Positions 17,791 through 26,740 of a DNA stretch of 64,000 bases are shown piece after piece (the stretch's first letter is position 1; the number at the start of each line of letters is the position of its first letter). The translations under genes and the position numbers were made by a program. The stretch comes from Fibrivirga algicola (GTDB lineage Bacteria > Bacteroidota > Bacteroidia > Cytophagales > Spirosomataceae): the NCBI RefSeq assembly GCF_011742925.1, contig NZ_WAEL01000010.1, positions 1-64,000 of the forward strand, in the 5' to 3' direction. The notes beneath the pieces were generated by a model. That model saw nothing but the letters and a program-made list of their open reading frames with translations. It was not told the origin of the DNA and ran no database searches.

Positions 17791-18975
17791 ATGACTACGC
17801 ACGATTATACGTCAATTTCCCACTGGCAGGACCACCCCGATGCTCTCTCGGAGGTGCTGCTATCGGTTGCCCGGCTGGCACCCGAAACCGACGAAGAGGG
17901 TCAGTTTCCCGAACAGGCCTTTCTGGAGTTGGGCAACGCGGGGTTGCTGGCGGTCTCGTTGCCCGATCAGCCGCTTGATGCGCTCGGTCCCAATACGCCT
18001 GCGTTGCTTAGCCTATTGAAACGGGTCGGAGCGGCCAACCTGGCCGTTGGCCGCGTGTATGAAGGGCATATCAACGCCTTGCAACTGGCCCGCATATACG
18101 GTACTACGCAACAGCAGGAGCGCTGGTATGGCGACGTGCTCCGTCGAAATGCGCTGTTCAGTGTGTGGAATACGCAGGCTGGTGACGGTGTCCGGATTCA
18201 TGCGCTGGGTGATGGTCGCTACGAACTCGAAGGCAGCAAAACATTTTGCTCCGGCGCAGGCTGGATCGACCGGCCGCTGATTACCGGCGAATTGATAGTC
18301 GATGGGCAGGCGAGGGGATGGCAGATGTGCATTTTGCCTGCCACGGCTGTTGACGCAAGTACGATTGACGATCAGTTTTGGACACCGCTCGGAATGCGGG
18401 CGTCAGCTAGTTTCAAGATAGATTTTACCGGCGTTCTCCTTACCGACGACGATCTGCTGGGTAAGCCCGGCGATTATTTCCGGCAGCCTTATTTCAGTGG
18501 TGGGGCTATCCGGTTTGCTGCCGTGCAACTCGGCGGGGCCGAAGCCATGCTCGACGCGACGCGGGAGTTGTTACGGTCGATGGGGCGCACCGATGATCCG
18601 TTTCAGAAGACCCGCCTGGCCGAAATGACGATCCGCCTGGAATCGGGCAATTTGTGGCTGGCGCAAGCCGGTGCCAATACGGATACCTGGCATCGCCAAC
18701 GCATGGCTAAGCCCGAACTGAGTGATGAACTGGCCCGGAAAACAGTTGCCTACGCCAACATGACCCGCACCGCCATTGAGGCAATCTGCCTGGATGTGAT
18801 GCAACTGGCCGAACGGTCGGTAGGGGCGAGGGGGCTATTGCGGCCGCTGCCGTTCGAGCGTATTCACCGCGACCTGACCATGTATCTCCGACAACCTGCT
18901 CCCGATGCTACTCTGACCGATATTGGCCAGTACGTCAGTCAGCAAAATAGCCTTACCCATGATCTCTGGAACTAA
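17791..18975 (+). CDS. Acyl-CoA dehydrogenase-like flavoprotein
   Basis: The protein has 394 residues from ATG 17791. The open frame reaches back to a TTG at 17698, but the extra 31 residues do not look like this family. The N-terminal helical domain (ALSEVLLSVARLAPETDEEGQFP), middle beta domain (LFSVWNTQAGDG, ELEGSKTFCSGAGW) and C-terminal helical domain (QLGGAEAMLDATRELL, SVGARGLLRPLPFERIHRDL) follow the acyl-CoA dehydrogenase order. The usual catalytic Glu position is not certain from reading alone. It leads an operon with a PIG-L deacetylase (17-bp overlap) and a NodS-like methyltransferase (4-bp overlap), which suggests a biosynthetic role rather than beta-oxidation. Confidence 0.83.
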   Translation: MTTHDYTSISHWQDHPDALSEVLLSVARLAPETDEEGQFPEQAFLELGNAGLLAVSLPDQPLDALGPNTPALLSLLKRVGAANLAVGRVYEGHINALQLARIYGTTQQQERWYGDVLRRNALFSVWNTQAGDGVRIHALGDGRYELEGSKTFCSGAGWIDRPLITGELIVDGQARGWQMCILPATAVDASTIDDQFWTPLGMRASASFKIDFTGVLLTDDDLLGKPGDYFRQPYFSGGAIRFAAVQLGGAEAMLDATRELLRSMGRTDDPFQKTRLAEMTIRLESGNLWLAQAGANTDTWHRQRMAKPELSDELARKTVAYANMTRTAIEAICLDVMQLAERSVGARGLLRPLPFERIHRDLTMYLRQPAPDATLTDIGQYVSQQNSLTHDLWN

Positions 18976-19765
18976 TCATCAGGCGGATAACGACGCTGGT
19001 CTGACCCTGCCGGGTACGTTGCCCCCGAGCCTGGCCAATGTGCTTCGTAACGGACCGGCCCCTATCGACGCCCGCTCGCTGGGTCGGACGGTGGTACTGG
19101 CCCCGCACCCCGACGATGAGTCGCTGGGGTGTGGTGGAACGCTGGCGTTGCTGCGCCGGGCTGGATTTCTGGTACATGTTGTATTTGTCAGCGACGGTAC
19201 GCAGTCGCACCCCAATTCGGCAACGTACCCAGCTACCCGCCTGCGCGACCTTCGCGAAGCTGAAGCACTGGATGCCTTGCGTGAACTGGGCGTTTCAGAC
19301 CGAGACGTAACCTTCATGCGCCTTCCCGACCGGCAGGTACCCGTCACGGATTCGGTTGGTTTTGCCGAAGCCGTTAATCGGCTTCGTGCCGTGCTAGAGG
19401 ACGTGGAACCAACATCTATTCTGGTGCCGTTCGAACGCGATCCACATCCAGACCATCGGGCCACGTATCAGTTGATGCAGGGTGCATTGGCTCACTTGAA
19501 AGAACCACCACGCGTATTGGAATACCTGATTTGGTTGTGGGAACTAGGCCGCCCCGACGACATGCCCCGTACGAACGAGCGGTTGGCCGTGAGTGTAGAT
19601 ATCAGCTCAGTAGTGGCTGAGAAAAAGCGTGCCATTGCTGCCCACCGATCGCAGGTAACGCGGATGATTGACGATGATCCGTCGGCATTTTACCTGTCGC
19701 CCGAATTGTTACGCCATTTTGATACTCCTTACGAACTCTTCCTTGAAAAGCCATTATCCGCATGA
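18959..19765 (+). CDS. PIG-L family N-deacetylase
   Basis: The protein has 268 residues from ATG 18959, 17 bp inside the previous gene; the open frame begins at 18923 but that part overlaps. The zinc-binding motifs of the PIG-L/LmbE fold are clear: APHPDDESLG (His, Asp, Asp at about 50-53) and DPHPDHRATY near residue 160. Members remove acetyl groups from GlcNAc-type sugars, as in GlcNAc-PI or mycothiol and bacillithiol precursors. No signal peptide is present, so it should be cytoplasmic. Its tight coupling with a NodS-like methyltransferase suggests that the freed amine may be methylated next. Confidence 0.88.
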   Translation: MISGTNHQADNDAGLTLPGTLPPSLANVLRNGPAPIDARSLGRTVVLAPHPDDESLGCGGTLALLRRAGFLVHVVFVSDGTQSHPNSATYPATRLRDLREAEALDALRELGVSDRDVTFMRLPDRQVPVTDSVGFAEAVNRLRAVLEDVEPTSILVPFERDPHPDHRATYQLMQGALAHLKEPPRVLEYLIWLWELGRPDDMPRTNERLAVSVDISSVVAEKKRAIAAHRSQVTRMIDDDPSAFYLSPELLRHFDTPYELFLEKPLSA

Positions 19766-20355
19766 GCGACGCTAAAGACACCCTGAAGCCCCAGTACTTC
19801 GACGACGTGTACGGGGCAAACGAAGACCCCTGGCAATTTACGACCAGCCCCTACGAACGGGATAAATACGCCGATACTGTCGCATCCCTTCCCCGGCAGA
19901 TTTACGGCTCAGGCTTTGAAATTGGCTGCTCTATCGGGGTGCTGACAAAGCAGTTAGCCACCCGCTGCCACAGTTTGCTGTCGGTGGATGTGAGCGAAGT
20001 AGCTCTTCGGCAGGCTCGTCAACGCCTGGCGGGATCGCCGCATGTGCGCATCGAAAACCGAGTCATCCCCACCGATTTTCCCGACGAGCTGTTTGATCTG
20101 ATTGTCGTGTCTGAAGTGGGGTATTACTGGTCGATGAATGATCTGCTGAAAGCGCAGCAACAGATGATCGATCACTTAGAGACCGGTGGCCATTTGCTAC
20201 TGGTCCACTGGACACCCCTCGTACCTGATTATCCGCTAACGGGCGACCAGGTACACGACGCATTCATGGCGAAAACGGGTGATAATCAGCCGTTACGCCA
20301 CCTGCACGGTCACCGCGAAGAAAACTACCGCCTCGATCTGTTCGAACGGGTGTAG
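19762..20355 (+). CDS. NodS-like SAM-dependent methyltransferase
   Basis: The protein has 197 residues and overlaps the deacetylase stop by four bases (ATGA). The opening PQYFDDVYGANEDPWQFTTSPYERDKY is characteristic of the NodS-type group; the SAM-binding motif I is FEIGCSIGVLTKQLA (residues ~51-65), followed by LLSVDVSEVAL and FDLIVVSEVGYYW. NodS N-methylates the deacetylated end sugar of rhizobial Nod factors; relatives exist outside rhizobia with unknown substrates. It ends the three-gene operon, and a hairpin separates it from the convergent GT2 gene. Confidence 0.85.
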   Translation: MSDAKDTLKPQYFDDVYGANEDPWQFTTSPYERDKYADTVASLPRQIYGSGFEIGCSIGVLTKQLATRCHSLLSVDVSEVALRQARQRLAGSPHVRIENRVIPTDFPDELFDLIVVSEVGYYWSMNDLLKAQQQMIDHLETGGHLLLVHWTPLVPDYPLTGDQVHDAFMAKTGDNQPLRHLHGHREENYRLDLFERV

Positions 20356-20380
20356 GTAAAATAAACAGCTCTCTGTCTTG

Positions 20381-20438
20381 CGTCTTCTGTTGTGTTGTTT
20401 AGGTACGTTGCCCATAAGTAGCAGCGCAACAGAAGACG
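20381..20438. terminator. 17-bp stem between methyltransferase and GT2 genes
   Basis: CGTCTTCTGTTGTGTTG (20381-20397) pairs with CAGCGCAACAGAAGACG (20422-20438) with two G-U pairs. It sits between two convergent stops. The loop contains AGGTACGT (20401-20408), the core of the dispersed 9-mer. Confidence 0.65.
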
Positions 20439-20452
20439 AAAAGGACCGATAT

Positions 20453-21616
20453 CTATTCCTGCGTTCCTAGCCAGGTACGTAGTCCGGTAATGGCGTCTGT
20501 GATGGGAACGGTAGTCGGTTCGGTGGCGTAGAGAACGGTGTCGAACTGAGCATTGACCAACTCCCAGCACTGACCGAAATAAGCCGAGTTCGTCAGTTGA
20601 GACAATAGCCAATCGGTTGATACACCGAGCTGACGGGCCATAGGCCCCAAGCGAGCCATATTGCCGGGTTGGTGGCGCTGGTTCCAGATGTGGCGCAACT
20701 CGTGGCGAAGCCGAAACCGGGTGATTGACACCAATGGGTCTTCAACCTGTTGAGCGTAGCCAGCCTCGTTCTGGTTGGCCCACTGCTGTAACTGCCACGA
20801 CAAACCAACCTCGACGCGCCCCTGTAAGCGGGCCGAGGTGTAAACGCGTACGGCAGGGCTTTTACGCACACGGGCATCAATGCGCTGCAACGCCTTCACC
20901 AGTGCATCATCCTCCAGGTACCGTACTACTGGTAAACGGCCTGCTTTCAGGTAGGCTTGACAAGTAACCGCCAGGCTAGCACCGAAATGCTGATAATGGC
21001 AGGGCCAGGGGTCATGCGGCCGCGGGTCGATGGCCGATTCGGCTTTGGCCAGTAAATGACGATAGGTTGTATCCCGAAGGTGGGGAAGGCGGGCCGGGCC
21101 AGGTTCCGGATTAGTGAGAATGCGCCCGCCAACAGCATCGGTACCGGCGTCGATCTCACGAAGAATATGGCTGATCCAGTACGGATCAACCAGGGTGTCG
21201 CCGTCGGTAGATGCAATGACGCCCTGCGGATGCCCTGACTCCTGAAGCCGGCGGCAGGCCTCGTCCATCAGGAGTCGACGCACCGTGCCGATATGGGCTG
21301 ACTCGGTCGATAATGTGATATTAGCAACACACAAGGCAAAAGAGGGGTGTAGCTGTTGATATCGACGTACCTGATCATATGAGTTATCCGTGCAGTTGTT
21401 GACCAGTACCAGCACCTCGTACAGAGCCGGCGACAGTCGCTGATCGGTCAAGGTAAGCTGGTTGCGAAGTGCATCGAGCGTCTGCCAGATACCGTCGGCT
21501 TCATTGCGAACGGGCACCACAACCGATACCCGGCGCGAGGCAGTTGGCGGGCAGTCGGTGAAGAGAAATACAGGTGCTAATAACTCATCCGATAAAGTCG
21601 GTAGCGTGACAGTCAT
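20453..21616 (-). CDS. Family 2 glycosyltransferase
   Basis: The protein has 387 residues. The GT-A fold is seen in VSVVVPVRNEADGIWQTLDAL (residues ~29-49), VLVLVNNCTDNS, the metal-binding IASTDGDTLVDPYWI (a DxD-like DGD near 136-138), and VRYLEDDALVKAL, a likely catalytic ED region. No membrane helix is obvious, so it is probably a soluble or peripheral cytoplasmic enzyme. It is convergent with the acyl-CoA dehydrogenase/PIG-L/NodS operon. In Nod-factor synthesis the analogous trio is a GT2 (NodC), a deacetylase (NodB) and an N-methyltransferase (NodS), so its product may be the sugar backbone these neighbours modify. That pathway link is inference. Confidence 0.83.
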   Translation of the reverse strand: MTVTLPTLSDELLAPVFLFTDCPPTASRRVSVVVPVRNEADGIWQTLDALRNQLTLTDQRLSPALYEVLVLVNNCTDNSYDQVRRYQQLHPSFALCVANITLSTESAHIGTVRRLLMDEACRRLQESGHPQGVIASTDGDTLVDPYWISHILREIDAGTDAVGGRILTNPEPGPARLPHLRDTTYRHLLAKAESAIDPRPHDPWPCHYQHFGASLAVTCQAYLKAGRLPVVRYLEDDALVKALQRIDARVRKSPAVRVYTSARLQGRVEVGLSWQLQQWANQNEAGYAQQVEDPLVSITRFRLRHELRHIWNQRHQPGNMARLGPMARQLGVSTDWLLSQLTNSAYFGQCWELVNAQFDTVLYATEPTTVPITDAITGLRTWLGTQE

Positions 21617-21724
21617 AATCAGAAAACGCCGGCTGGTTGAGTAAGCTGCCGAACAGTATAAACCGAACCGGGAGCCCTGGCGAATGTTACAAAATCTGAC
21701 TGTAGGAGTTGGGATTGGGGCTAA

Positions 21725-21788
21725 CGGGGTAAGGATTTAGCTTACGGCTGAGTAAGACCCCAGTTGCGTAAGCCAAATCCTTACCCCG
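21725..21788. terminator. 22-bp stem with one mismatch before GT2/barrel gap
   Basis: The arm at 21725-21746 (CGGGGTAAGGATTTAGCTTACG with one mismatched base) pairs with 21767-21788. Flanking GATTGGGG and CCCCCAAATC lengthen the stem. It lies just past the stop of the barrel gene (minus strand) and upstream of the GT2 start, so it most likely terminates the barrel transcript. Confidence 0.65.
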
Positions 21789-21808
21789 ATCCCCCCAAAT
21801 CAGATACC

Positions 21809-24667
21809 CTAAGGTGTTGCGCGCATAGCGGCGAAATAACGGATCGAGTAGCTGAAAGTCACCATGAAATACCGCCGAAGAACAAGGCTCTGCGTGTCTT
21901 CAATGTACGTTTCGGTGGTGTTCCGGGTGATGCTCTGGTTCTGATTGAGCAGGTCATAACCCGTTATGCGCAACTCGCCCTGCTTCTGCTTGAACAGAAA
22001 GTGCCCCAAGCTCCCATTGAGAAGCGTAAACTGCTGGTTGTACCCCGCTGCCCGGCCGGTGTTGGCGATGTAATACACGTCGGTCGACAGGAACAGACGG
22101 TTGCCGAACCGGTGATAGGCTCGCAGGTTGGCCGTATTGGTGAAGTACCGGGTATTTTGCTGTGGCTGAATCGAGTATGTTGCCACCGAGTAAGTCACAT
22201 TGCCCGACAGGTTCAGGTCGGTCTTTTCTTTAATGTTCGTGTTCAGGCTTAGCCCCTGGCCGATGTTCATATTGACCGACGCGTTTTGCAACCCGTTCAC
22301 GAAACTGATGCCGCGCGAGCCATTCACGTTGCTGTTCCAGTTTAGGTTTACTTTCTGGTCACCCCAGTTTAGCGACTTGCCAAAACTGGTGAAGGCAAAC
22401 AGCGAATAGTACCCATCTGTGTTGATTGGCTGGCTAACCTGCGCACCGGAAGGCGTAATGGTCGTTGCGTTCACGATGCGATTATAGGTGCTGGTCAGTC
22501 CCAGAGTGGCAATGAAGCTCTTGAACGTGTTCTGATCGAAATTCCGGTAGTTCAGGTTCAGCGTATGAGTGTACTCAGGCCGCAGGTTCGGGTTACCCGA
22601 TCGGATATACAGTGGGTTGCTGTTGTCGATCACGGGCTGTAGCTGGGTTACCGAAGGCGCATTGACACGGGTTCGGTAATCGGCGGTGAAGGTCCGGTTC
22701 CGGGCAATCGTGTACTGGAAACGGGCGTTCGGCAGAATGTTCTGGAACATCTTGGCGATCGTTGTATCGCGCGAAAGGTTGTCGGACTGCAGGCTTGCAT
22801 TCTGCATGTCGAAGCCCACGGTGTACTGGTATTTCACCCGGCGGTATTGATAGGACGTACCCAACCGGTTAGTCACAAACGTGTTGACGAAGTTGTTCGA
22901 TAGCAACAGATTAATCCGGTCGTACTGACCCGTCTCCTGGTTGAAATCAGTCGTGCGACGGTCCGATTCGTTGTTCGACAGACTCAGGTTGTACCGGAAC
23001 TCGATGGTTTTTGCCAGCGAAAGCGGTTCGGTGTATGACAGCGTCAGGTTATTCGTCAGTGCATTGGTCAACTGGCGGTTTTGCTGGTTAACGATCGTGG
23101 CGAAAACGCCTGTAGCACTGCCTGCTCCGGTTACTGTCCCACTGCCCGTTCCGGTTACGGTACTGCTGCCGGGGCCTGTGCTGACCGATCGGAAAAACTG
23201 GTTCTGCGACTGGTTCAGGCTGTTGGTTGTATTATCGTTTACAGACGTAATCAGGTTAACCGAGAACGTGCGACCCCGCCGCCGGAATTTGTGCATCCAA
23301 AGCAGCGTATTGCTACCCGAAATACTATTTCCATTGCTGTTGAACAGGCTCACACTGGTGTTTAATGGCTGATTCAGGCCGTCGACCGTGCGGGAGTTGC
23401 TGTTGGTATTGCTGTTGCTGAGCGTATAGGTAAAGTTGGGAATAACCCGAAGTGAGTTCAACGAATCCATGCGGTAGTTGAGCTGTACATTGAACCGGTG
23501 CGAATTGTTGATCGATCGGCTACCGTTGCTACGATCGGTGAAGTTCTGGGTACGTTCCGTGCCGCCGTTTGTGCTGGGCAGCGAAGTTTCGCGACGGCTC
23601 ACCTGGTTATTCAACGCATCGGTCTGATTGAAAAAATAGCTGCTGCTCATTTCCAGTTTTGTGCCGAACGCGTCTGAGAAGTTCAGACCAGCTGCGCCCG
23701 CACGGGTGATGCCGGTTGGTCCGGCCAGTCCACCTGTTTGGCCACCGCCTCCGCCCCGGTTGTTGCCTCCGCCGCCAACGTTGCCACCACCACCAAGCCC
23801 TTCGCCGGTAAAACCTTGCTGGTTGATGTTGTTCAATTGCCCGATAGCCGAAAGTTGCTGCCCGTTGTTGAACCGGTTGACACTGATGCGTCCCTGATAG
23901 CGATCGTCTGTGCCAAAGCCAGCCGTTTCCTGACCGAACACGCCCCGCCGCCGGTCACGTTTAGTTACCAGGTTAATCGTCCGGTCGCGCTCTCCATCAT
24001 CGACTCCCGAGAACTGCGATTGATCCGACTGCCGGTCAAATACTTCCACCTTGTCGATCATGTCGGCGGGCAGGTTACGGGTCGCCATTTTGGGGTCATT
24101 ACCAAAAAACGGTTTGCCATCGACCAGAATCCGCCTTACGTCTTGACCCTGCGATTTTACGTTCCCGTCGCGGTCCACTTCCATGCCCGGTAATTTCTTG
24201 ATCAGATCTTCGACCTGTGCGTTGGGTTGTGTTTTAAACGACGAGGCGTTGAAGGCAACCGTATCACCGCGTACACTGACCGGCGGGCGCTCCTGCACAA
24301 TGACTACCTCGCCCAGGTTCTGGGCCTGTGGCTGAACCAGAATGGTACCTACTACCACTTCAGGTTTCTCGGGCGTTATGGTAACGCGGACTGTTTTTGT
24401 GCGGTAGCCCACAAATGAGACCAACAGTCGATACGTACCTGGCGCAATACCCGTCAGGGTAAAATCGCCTTCGCCGCCTGTCGACTGAAGCTGCACGAAC
24501 GACGAATCGCGGGCGTTCAGCAGCGATACATTGGCCTCAAGCAGAGCTTTTTGCGACGTCGAGTCGATCACCAACCCCTTGATTACCCCAACTTTAGCGG
24601 TCGAGGCACGTTGAGCCATCAGGCTGGCAGGAATCAGGAAAAAGAAAAGCAGTAGATATTTGAGCAT
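21809..24667 (-). CDS. Outer membrane beta-barrel protein, TonB-receptor-like
   Basis: The protein has 952 residues from ATG 24667 (MLKYLLLFFFLIPASLMAQ, signal peptide); the frame continues 15 codons upstream. After the signal comes a carboxypeptidase-regulatory-like domain (IKGLVIDSTSQKALLEANV ... TYRLLVSFVGYRTK), then a plug-like domain (VEDLIKKLPGMEVDRDGNV, ILVDGKPFFGNDPKM), then a large barrel of the OMP_b-brl_3 type ending in VTFSYSIRYFA. An unusual glycine-rich insert (about residues 285-320) lies between plug and barrel. No TonB box is evident. It is 129 bp downstream of the GLPGLI gene on the same strand, a pairing often seen in Bacteroidota. Its cargo is unknown. Confidence 0.87.
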   Translation of the reverse strand: MLKYLLLFFFLIPASLMAQRASTAKVGVIKGLVIDSTSQKALLEANVSLLNARDSSFVQLQSTGGEGDFTLTGIAPGTYRLLVSFVGYRTKTVRVTITPEKPEVVVGTILVQPQAQNLGEVVIVQERPPVSVRGDTVAFNASSFKTQPNAQVEDLIKKLPGMEVDRDGNVKSQGQDVRRILVDGKPFFGNDPKMATRNLPADMIDKVEVFDRQSDQSQFSGVDDGERDRTINLVTKRDRRRGVFGQETAGFGTDDRYQGRISVNRFNNGQQLSAIGQLNNINQQGFTGEGLGGGGNVGGGGNNRGGGGGQTGGLAGPTGITRAGAAGLNFSDAFGTKLEMSSSYFFNQTDALNNQVSRRETSLPSTNGGTERTQNFTDRSNGSRSINNSHRFNVQLNYRMDSLNSLRVIPNFTYTLSNSNTNSNSRTVDGLNQPLNTSVSLFNSNGNSISGSNTLLWMHKFRRRGRTFSVNLITSVNDNTTNSLNQSQNQFFRSVSTGPGSSTVTGTGSGTVTGAGSATGVFATIVNQQNRQLTNALTNNLTLSYTEPLSLAKTIEFRYNLSLSNNESDRRTTDFNQETGQYDRINLLLSNNFVNTFVTNRLGTSYQYRRVKYQYTVGFDMQNASLQSDNLSRDTTIAKMFQNILPNARFQYTIARNRTFTADYRTRVNAPSVTQLQPVIDNSNPLYIRSGNPNLRPEYTHTLNLNYRNFDQNTFKSFIATLGLTSTYNRIVNATTITPSGAQVSQPINTDGYYSLFAFTSFGKSLNWGDQKVNLNWNSNVNGSRGISFVNGLQNASVNMNIGQGLSLNTNIKEKTDLNLSGNVTYSVATYSIQPQQNTRYFTNTANLRAYHRFGNRLFLSTDVYYIANTGRAAGYNQQFTLLNGSLGHFLFKQKQGELRITGYDLLNQNQSITRNTTETYIEDTQSLVLRRYFMVTFSYSIRYFAAMRATP

Positions 24668-24729
24668 GGAGTGAATAACTGAAAGTTGAGAAGGAAAGCC
24701 GCTCGCGGGCAATGGGGTACTATACTTGT

Positions 24730-24771
24730 GCGGCCTTTATCTGCGCCCTGAAAAGACGAGACAAAGGCCGC
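24730..24771. terminator. 9-bp hairpin between GLPGLI and barrel genes
   Basis: GCGGCCTTT at 24730-24738 pairs with AAAGGCCGC at 24763-24771. It sits between the GLPGLI stop and the barrel start; it may be an attenuating hairpin within one operon. Confidence 0.4.
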
Positions 24772-24796
24772 TCACGTAAGCCTATGACAATTTGAA

Positions 24797-25687
24797 TTAA
24801 TTACGCATTTGCATCTGCATACCGCTCTGCTGCCGGAAGGTAGCCATAGCCTTGCGACGGATCTCGGCCAGTTCTTCTTTCGTAGCTGGCTTAGCCGACG
24901 AGCTTGGTTTCAGACTGGCTTCGTCAACGGTGCCGGCGCTTATTTTCGTCGCGCGATACAACAGGTCGTCGCTCTCAATGAGTAGCACTACTCCTTTGTC
25001 AGGCGTAAAGTTCGGGGCGGGTGAGAATGTAAAGGGTAACTCGGTGGTGAACCAGATGGTACAGGGCTGATCTTTCACCGTGCAGGTAGCCCGCTGGCAG
25101 GTATAGCCCAAAATTTTCTTTGTCTTGCTGGTCACTTCCCAATCGGCCGGGCGTGAAACGGGCTGTTCAGACTGGTAGTAGTCCTTGTGGGTCGAATCAA
25201 TGGCCAGGGCTGTAATGGTGTACGCTTTGCCGGTTGCCAGATTGGTGTGCATCGTTTCTTCGATCGGGGGGCGCATATTCCGCATCCGCTCCATCCGCTG
25301 GCGCTGCTCGGCCGTTGGGCCCTGCTGACCTCCGCCGCCATCACCGCCACCACCACCTGGTCCACCGCCGCCCGGGCCGCCACCACCCCGGAAACCCATC
25401 TGCATCATGTTGCGGCGATCCATTGGCTCACGCATGGCCCACTGCCCGGCAAACCGGTAGCTTTCGGTGCCTTCCATTGTTTCAGGTACGTTGAACGTTT
25501 GCCCGTTTGGGAGCGTGCCACCTGGCCTAATCTCCTGACCATTAATGTTAATGCGCATGGCCGACGGGTCGATCCGGCGCATTGTTTCATACGCGATTGT
25601 GCCCGACGATGGGGCCGATGTCTGAGCTAGAGCCGCCTGGGTCAGCAGCGAACTCATGGCCAGTATCGAGATGTGATAGAGTTTCAT
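24797..25687 (-). CDS. GLPGLI family protein
   Basis: The protein has 296 residues from ATG 25687 (MKLYHISILAMSSLLTQAALAQ, signal peptide); the open frame begins at 25735. The family pattern is visible in the second half: HTNLATGKAYT, ILGYTCQRATCTV, then IWFTTELPF, where many relatives have the GLPGLI sequence itself, and GVVLLIESDD. Two cysteines flank the YTCQRATC segment. Residues ~100-125 are almost pure glycine, proline and aspartate, an unusual insert. Function of the family is unknown; proteins are exported and often encoded beside TonB-type barrels, as here. Divergent from the BtuF-like gene, with a 184-bp gap in which I see only a weak 5-bp hairpin. Confidence 0.85.
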   Translation of the reverse strand: MKLYHISILAMSSLLTQAALAQTSAPSSGTIAYETMRRIDPSAMRININGQEIRPGGTLPNGQTFNVPETMEGTESYRFAGQWAMREPMDRRNMMQMGFRGGGGPGGGGPGGGGGDGGGGQQGPTAEQRQRMERMRNMRPPIEETMHTNLATGKAYTITALAIDSTHKDYYQSEQPVSRPADWEVTSKTKKILGYTCQRATCTVKDQPCTIWFTTELPFTFSPAPNFTPDKGVVLLIESDDLLYRATKISAGTVDEASLKPSSSAKPATKEELAEIRRKAMATFRQQSGMQMQMRN

Positions 25688-25871
25688 AGTGTAAAGTAGC
25701 GCATTTAGAAAGAACGTTGCACGGTGCTGACGCAAAATGGCGGTCTTCTGCCGATGAGATGAGCGTATGTGTAGACAACCGGGGAATTGCGTAGCTTGGC
25801 AACCTACTAACCGTCTGCCCGTTTACTAATGTGCCCCTGTTTGTCGGGGCGTAATCACTGGTCAACAGCCC

Positions 25872-26657
25872 ATGAATCGTCTGTCTCAAGCTTCCCAGCG
25901 TATTGTTTCGCTAGTGCCCTCCCAAACCGAACTGCTGTTCGATCTAGGCCTAACCCGGGAGGTGGTCGGCATAACCAAATTCTGCACTCACCCGGCCGAT
26001 AAAGTCGCTGCCAGCACCCTCATTGGCGGCACCAAAAACGTGAACATCAATCGGATAGCGGCCCTAAAACCGACGCTGATTTTAGCCAATTATGAGGAAA
26101 ATACAGAAGCCGATGTGCAGGCCCTGCGGCCAATTGCGCCCGTGCATGTTACGGATGTGAAAACCCTGTCCGACGCCCTAGTTATGATTCGTGAGGTGGG
26201 GGGGCTGGTGGGTCGGGCGGCTGCCGCCGACGCTATGGCCCGACAAATTGGTGCGTCTTTTGCTGCTAACCGACTGGTAGGCGAAAGCACTGGGCCATCA
26301 GTGGCGTACCTGATCTGGCGTAAGCCCTGGATGGTAGCCGCCCGTGACACGTTTATCGATGCCATGCTGGCCGAAGCAGGCTTTAGTAATGCCTTTTCCG
26401 ATCCAAATTGGCCGAATGCGGAGTGGGTACGTTATCCGGTTGTTACTGAAGCCGATTTGCAACGGGCCAGGCCAAATTTGCTATTCCTGTCGTCGGAGCC
26501 GTATCCGTTCCGTGAAAAGCACATCGGCGAACTGGCGCAATACTGCCCTGATGCCGATATACAACTGGTCGACGGCGAACTGTTTAGCTGGTATGGAAGT
26601 CGGCTGTTGCATGCGGCTCGCTATTTCGCGAAGTTGCGCAGTAACCTGATCGGGTAA
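25872..26657 (+). CDS. BtuF-like helical-backbone metal/cobalamin-binding protein
   Basis: The protein has 261 residues. It follows the class III substrate-binding fold: RIVSLVPSQTELLFDLGLTREVVGITKFC at the N-terminus, IGGTKNVNINRIAALKPTLILAN, a long connecting helix (~100-130), and FIDAMLAEAGFSNAFSD followed by RPNLLFLSSEPYPFREKH. Relatives bind vitamin B12 or iron chelates for ABC importers. It has no signal peptide or lipobox: the start MNRLSQASQR leads directly into the first strand. Either the true start is elsewhere (none seen upstream) or it works in the cytoplasm. No ABC transporter genes are nearby. Confidence 0.75.
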   Translation: MNRLSQASQRIVSLVPSQTELLFDLGLTREVVGITKFCTHPADKVAASTLIGGTKNVNINRIAALKPTLILANYEENTEADVQALRPIAPVHVTDVKTLSDALVMIREVGGLVGRAAAADAMARQIGASFAANRLVGESTGPSVAYLIWRKPWMVAARDTFIDAMLAEAGFSNAFSDPNWPNAEWVRYPVVTEADLQRARPNLLFLSSEPYPFREKHIGELAQYCPDADIQLVDGELFSWYGSRLLHAARYFAKLRSNLIG

Positions 26658-26740
26658 GATGAAGCGTTACAAAAAAATAGTACCCAATTTAACCTGTTGG
26701 CCTACCGGATTAATCAGTAGGCATTCGTAATTTTCACCCC

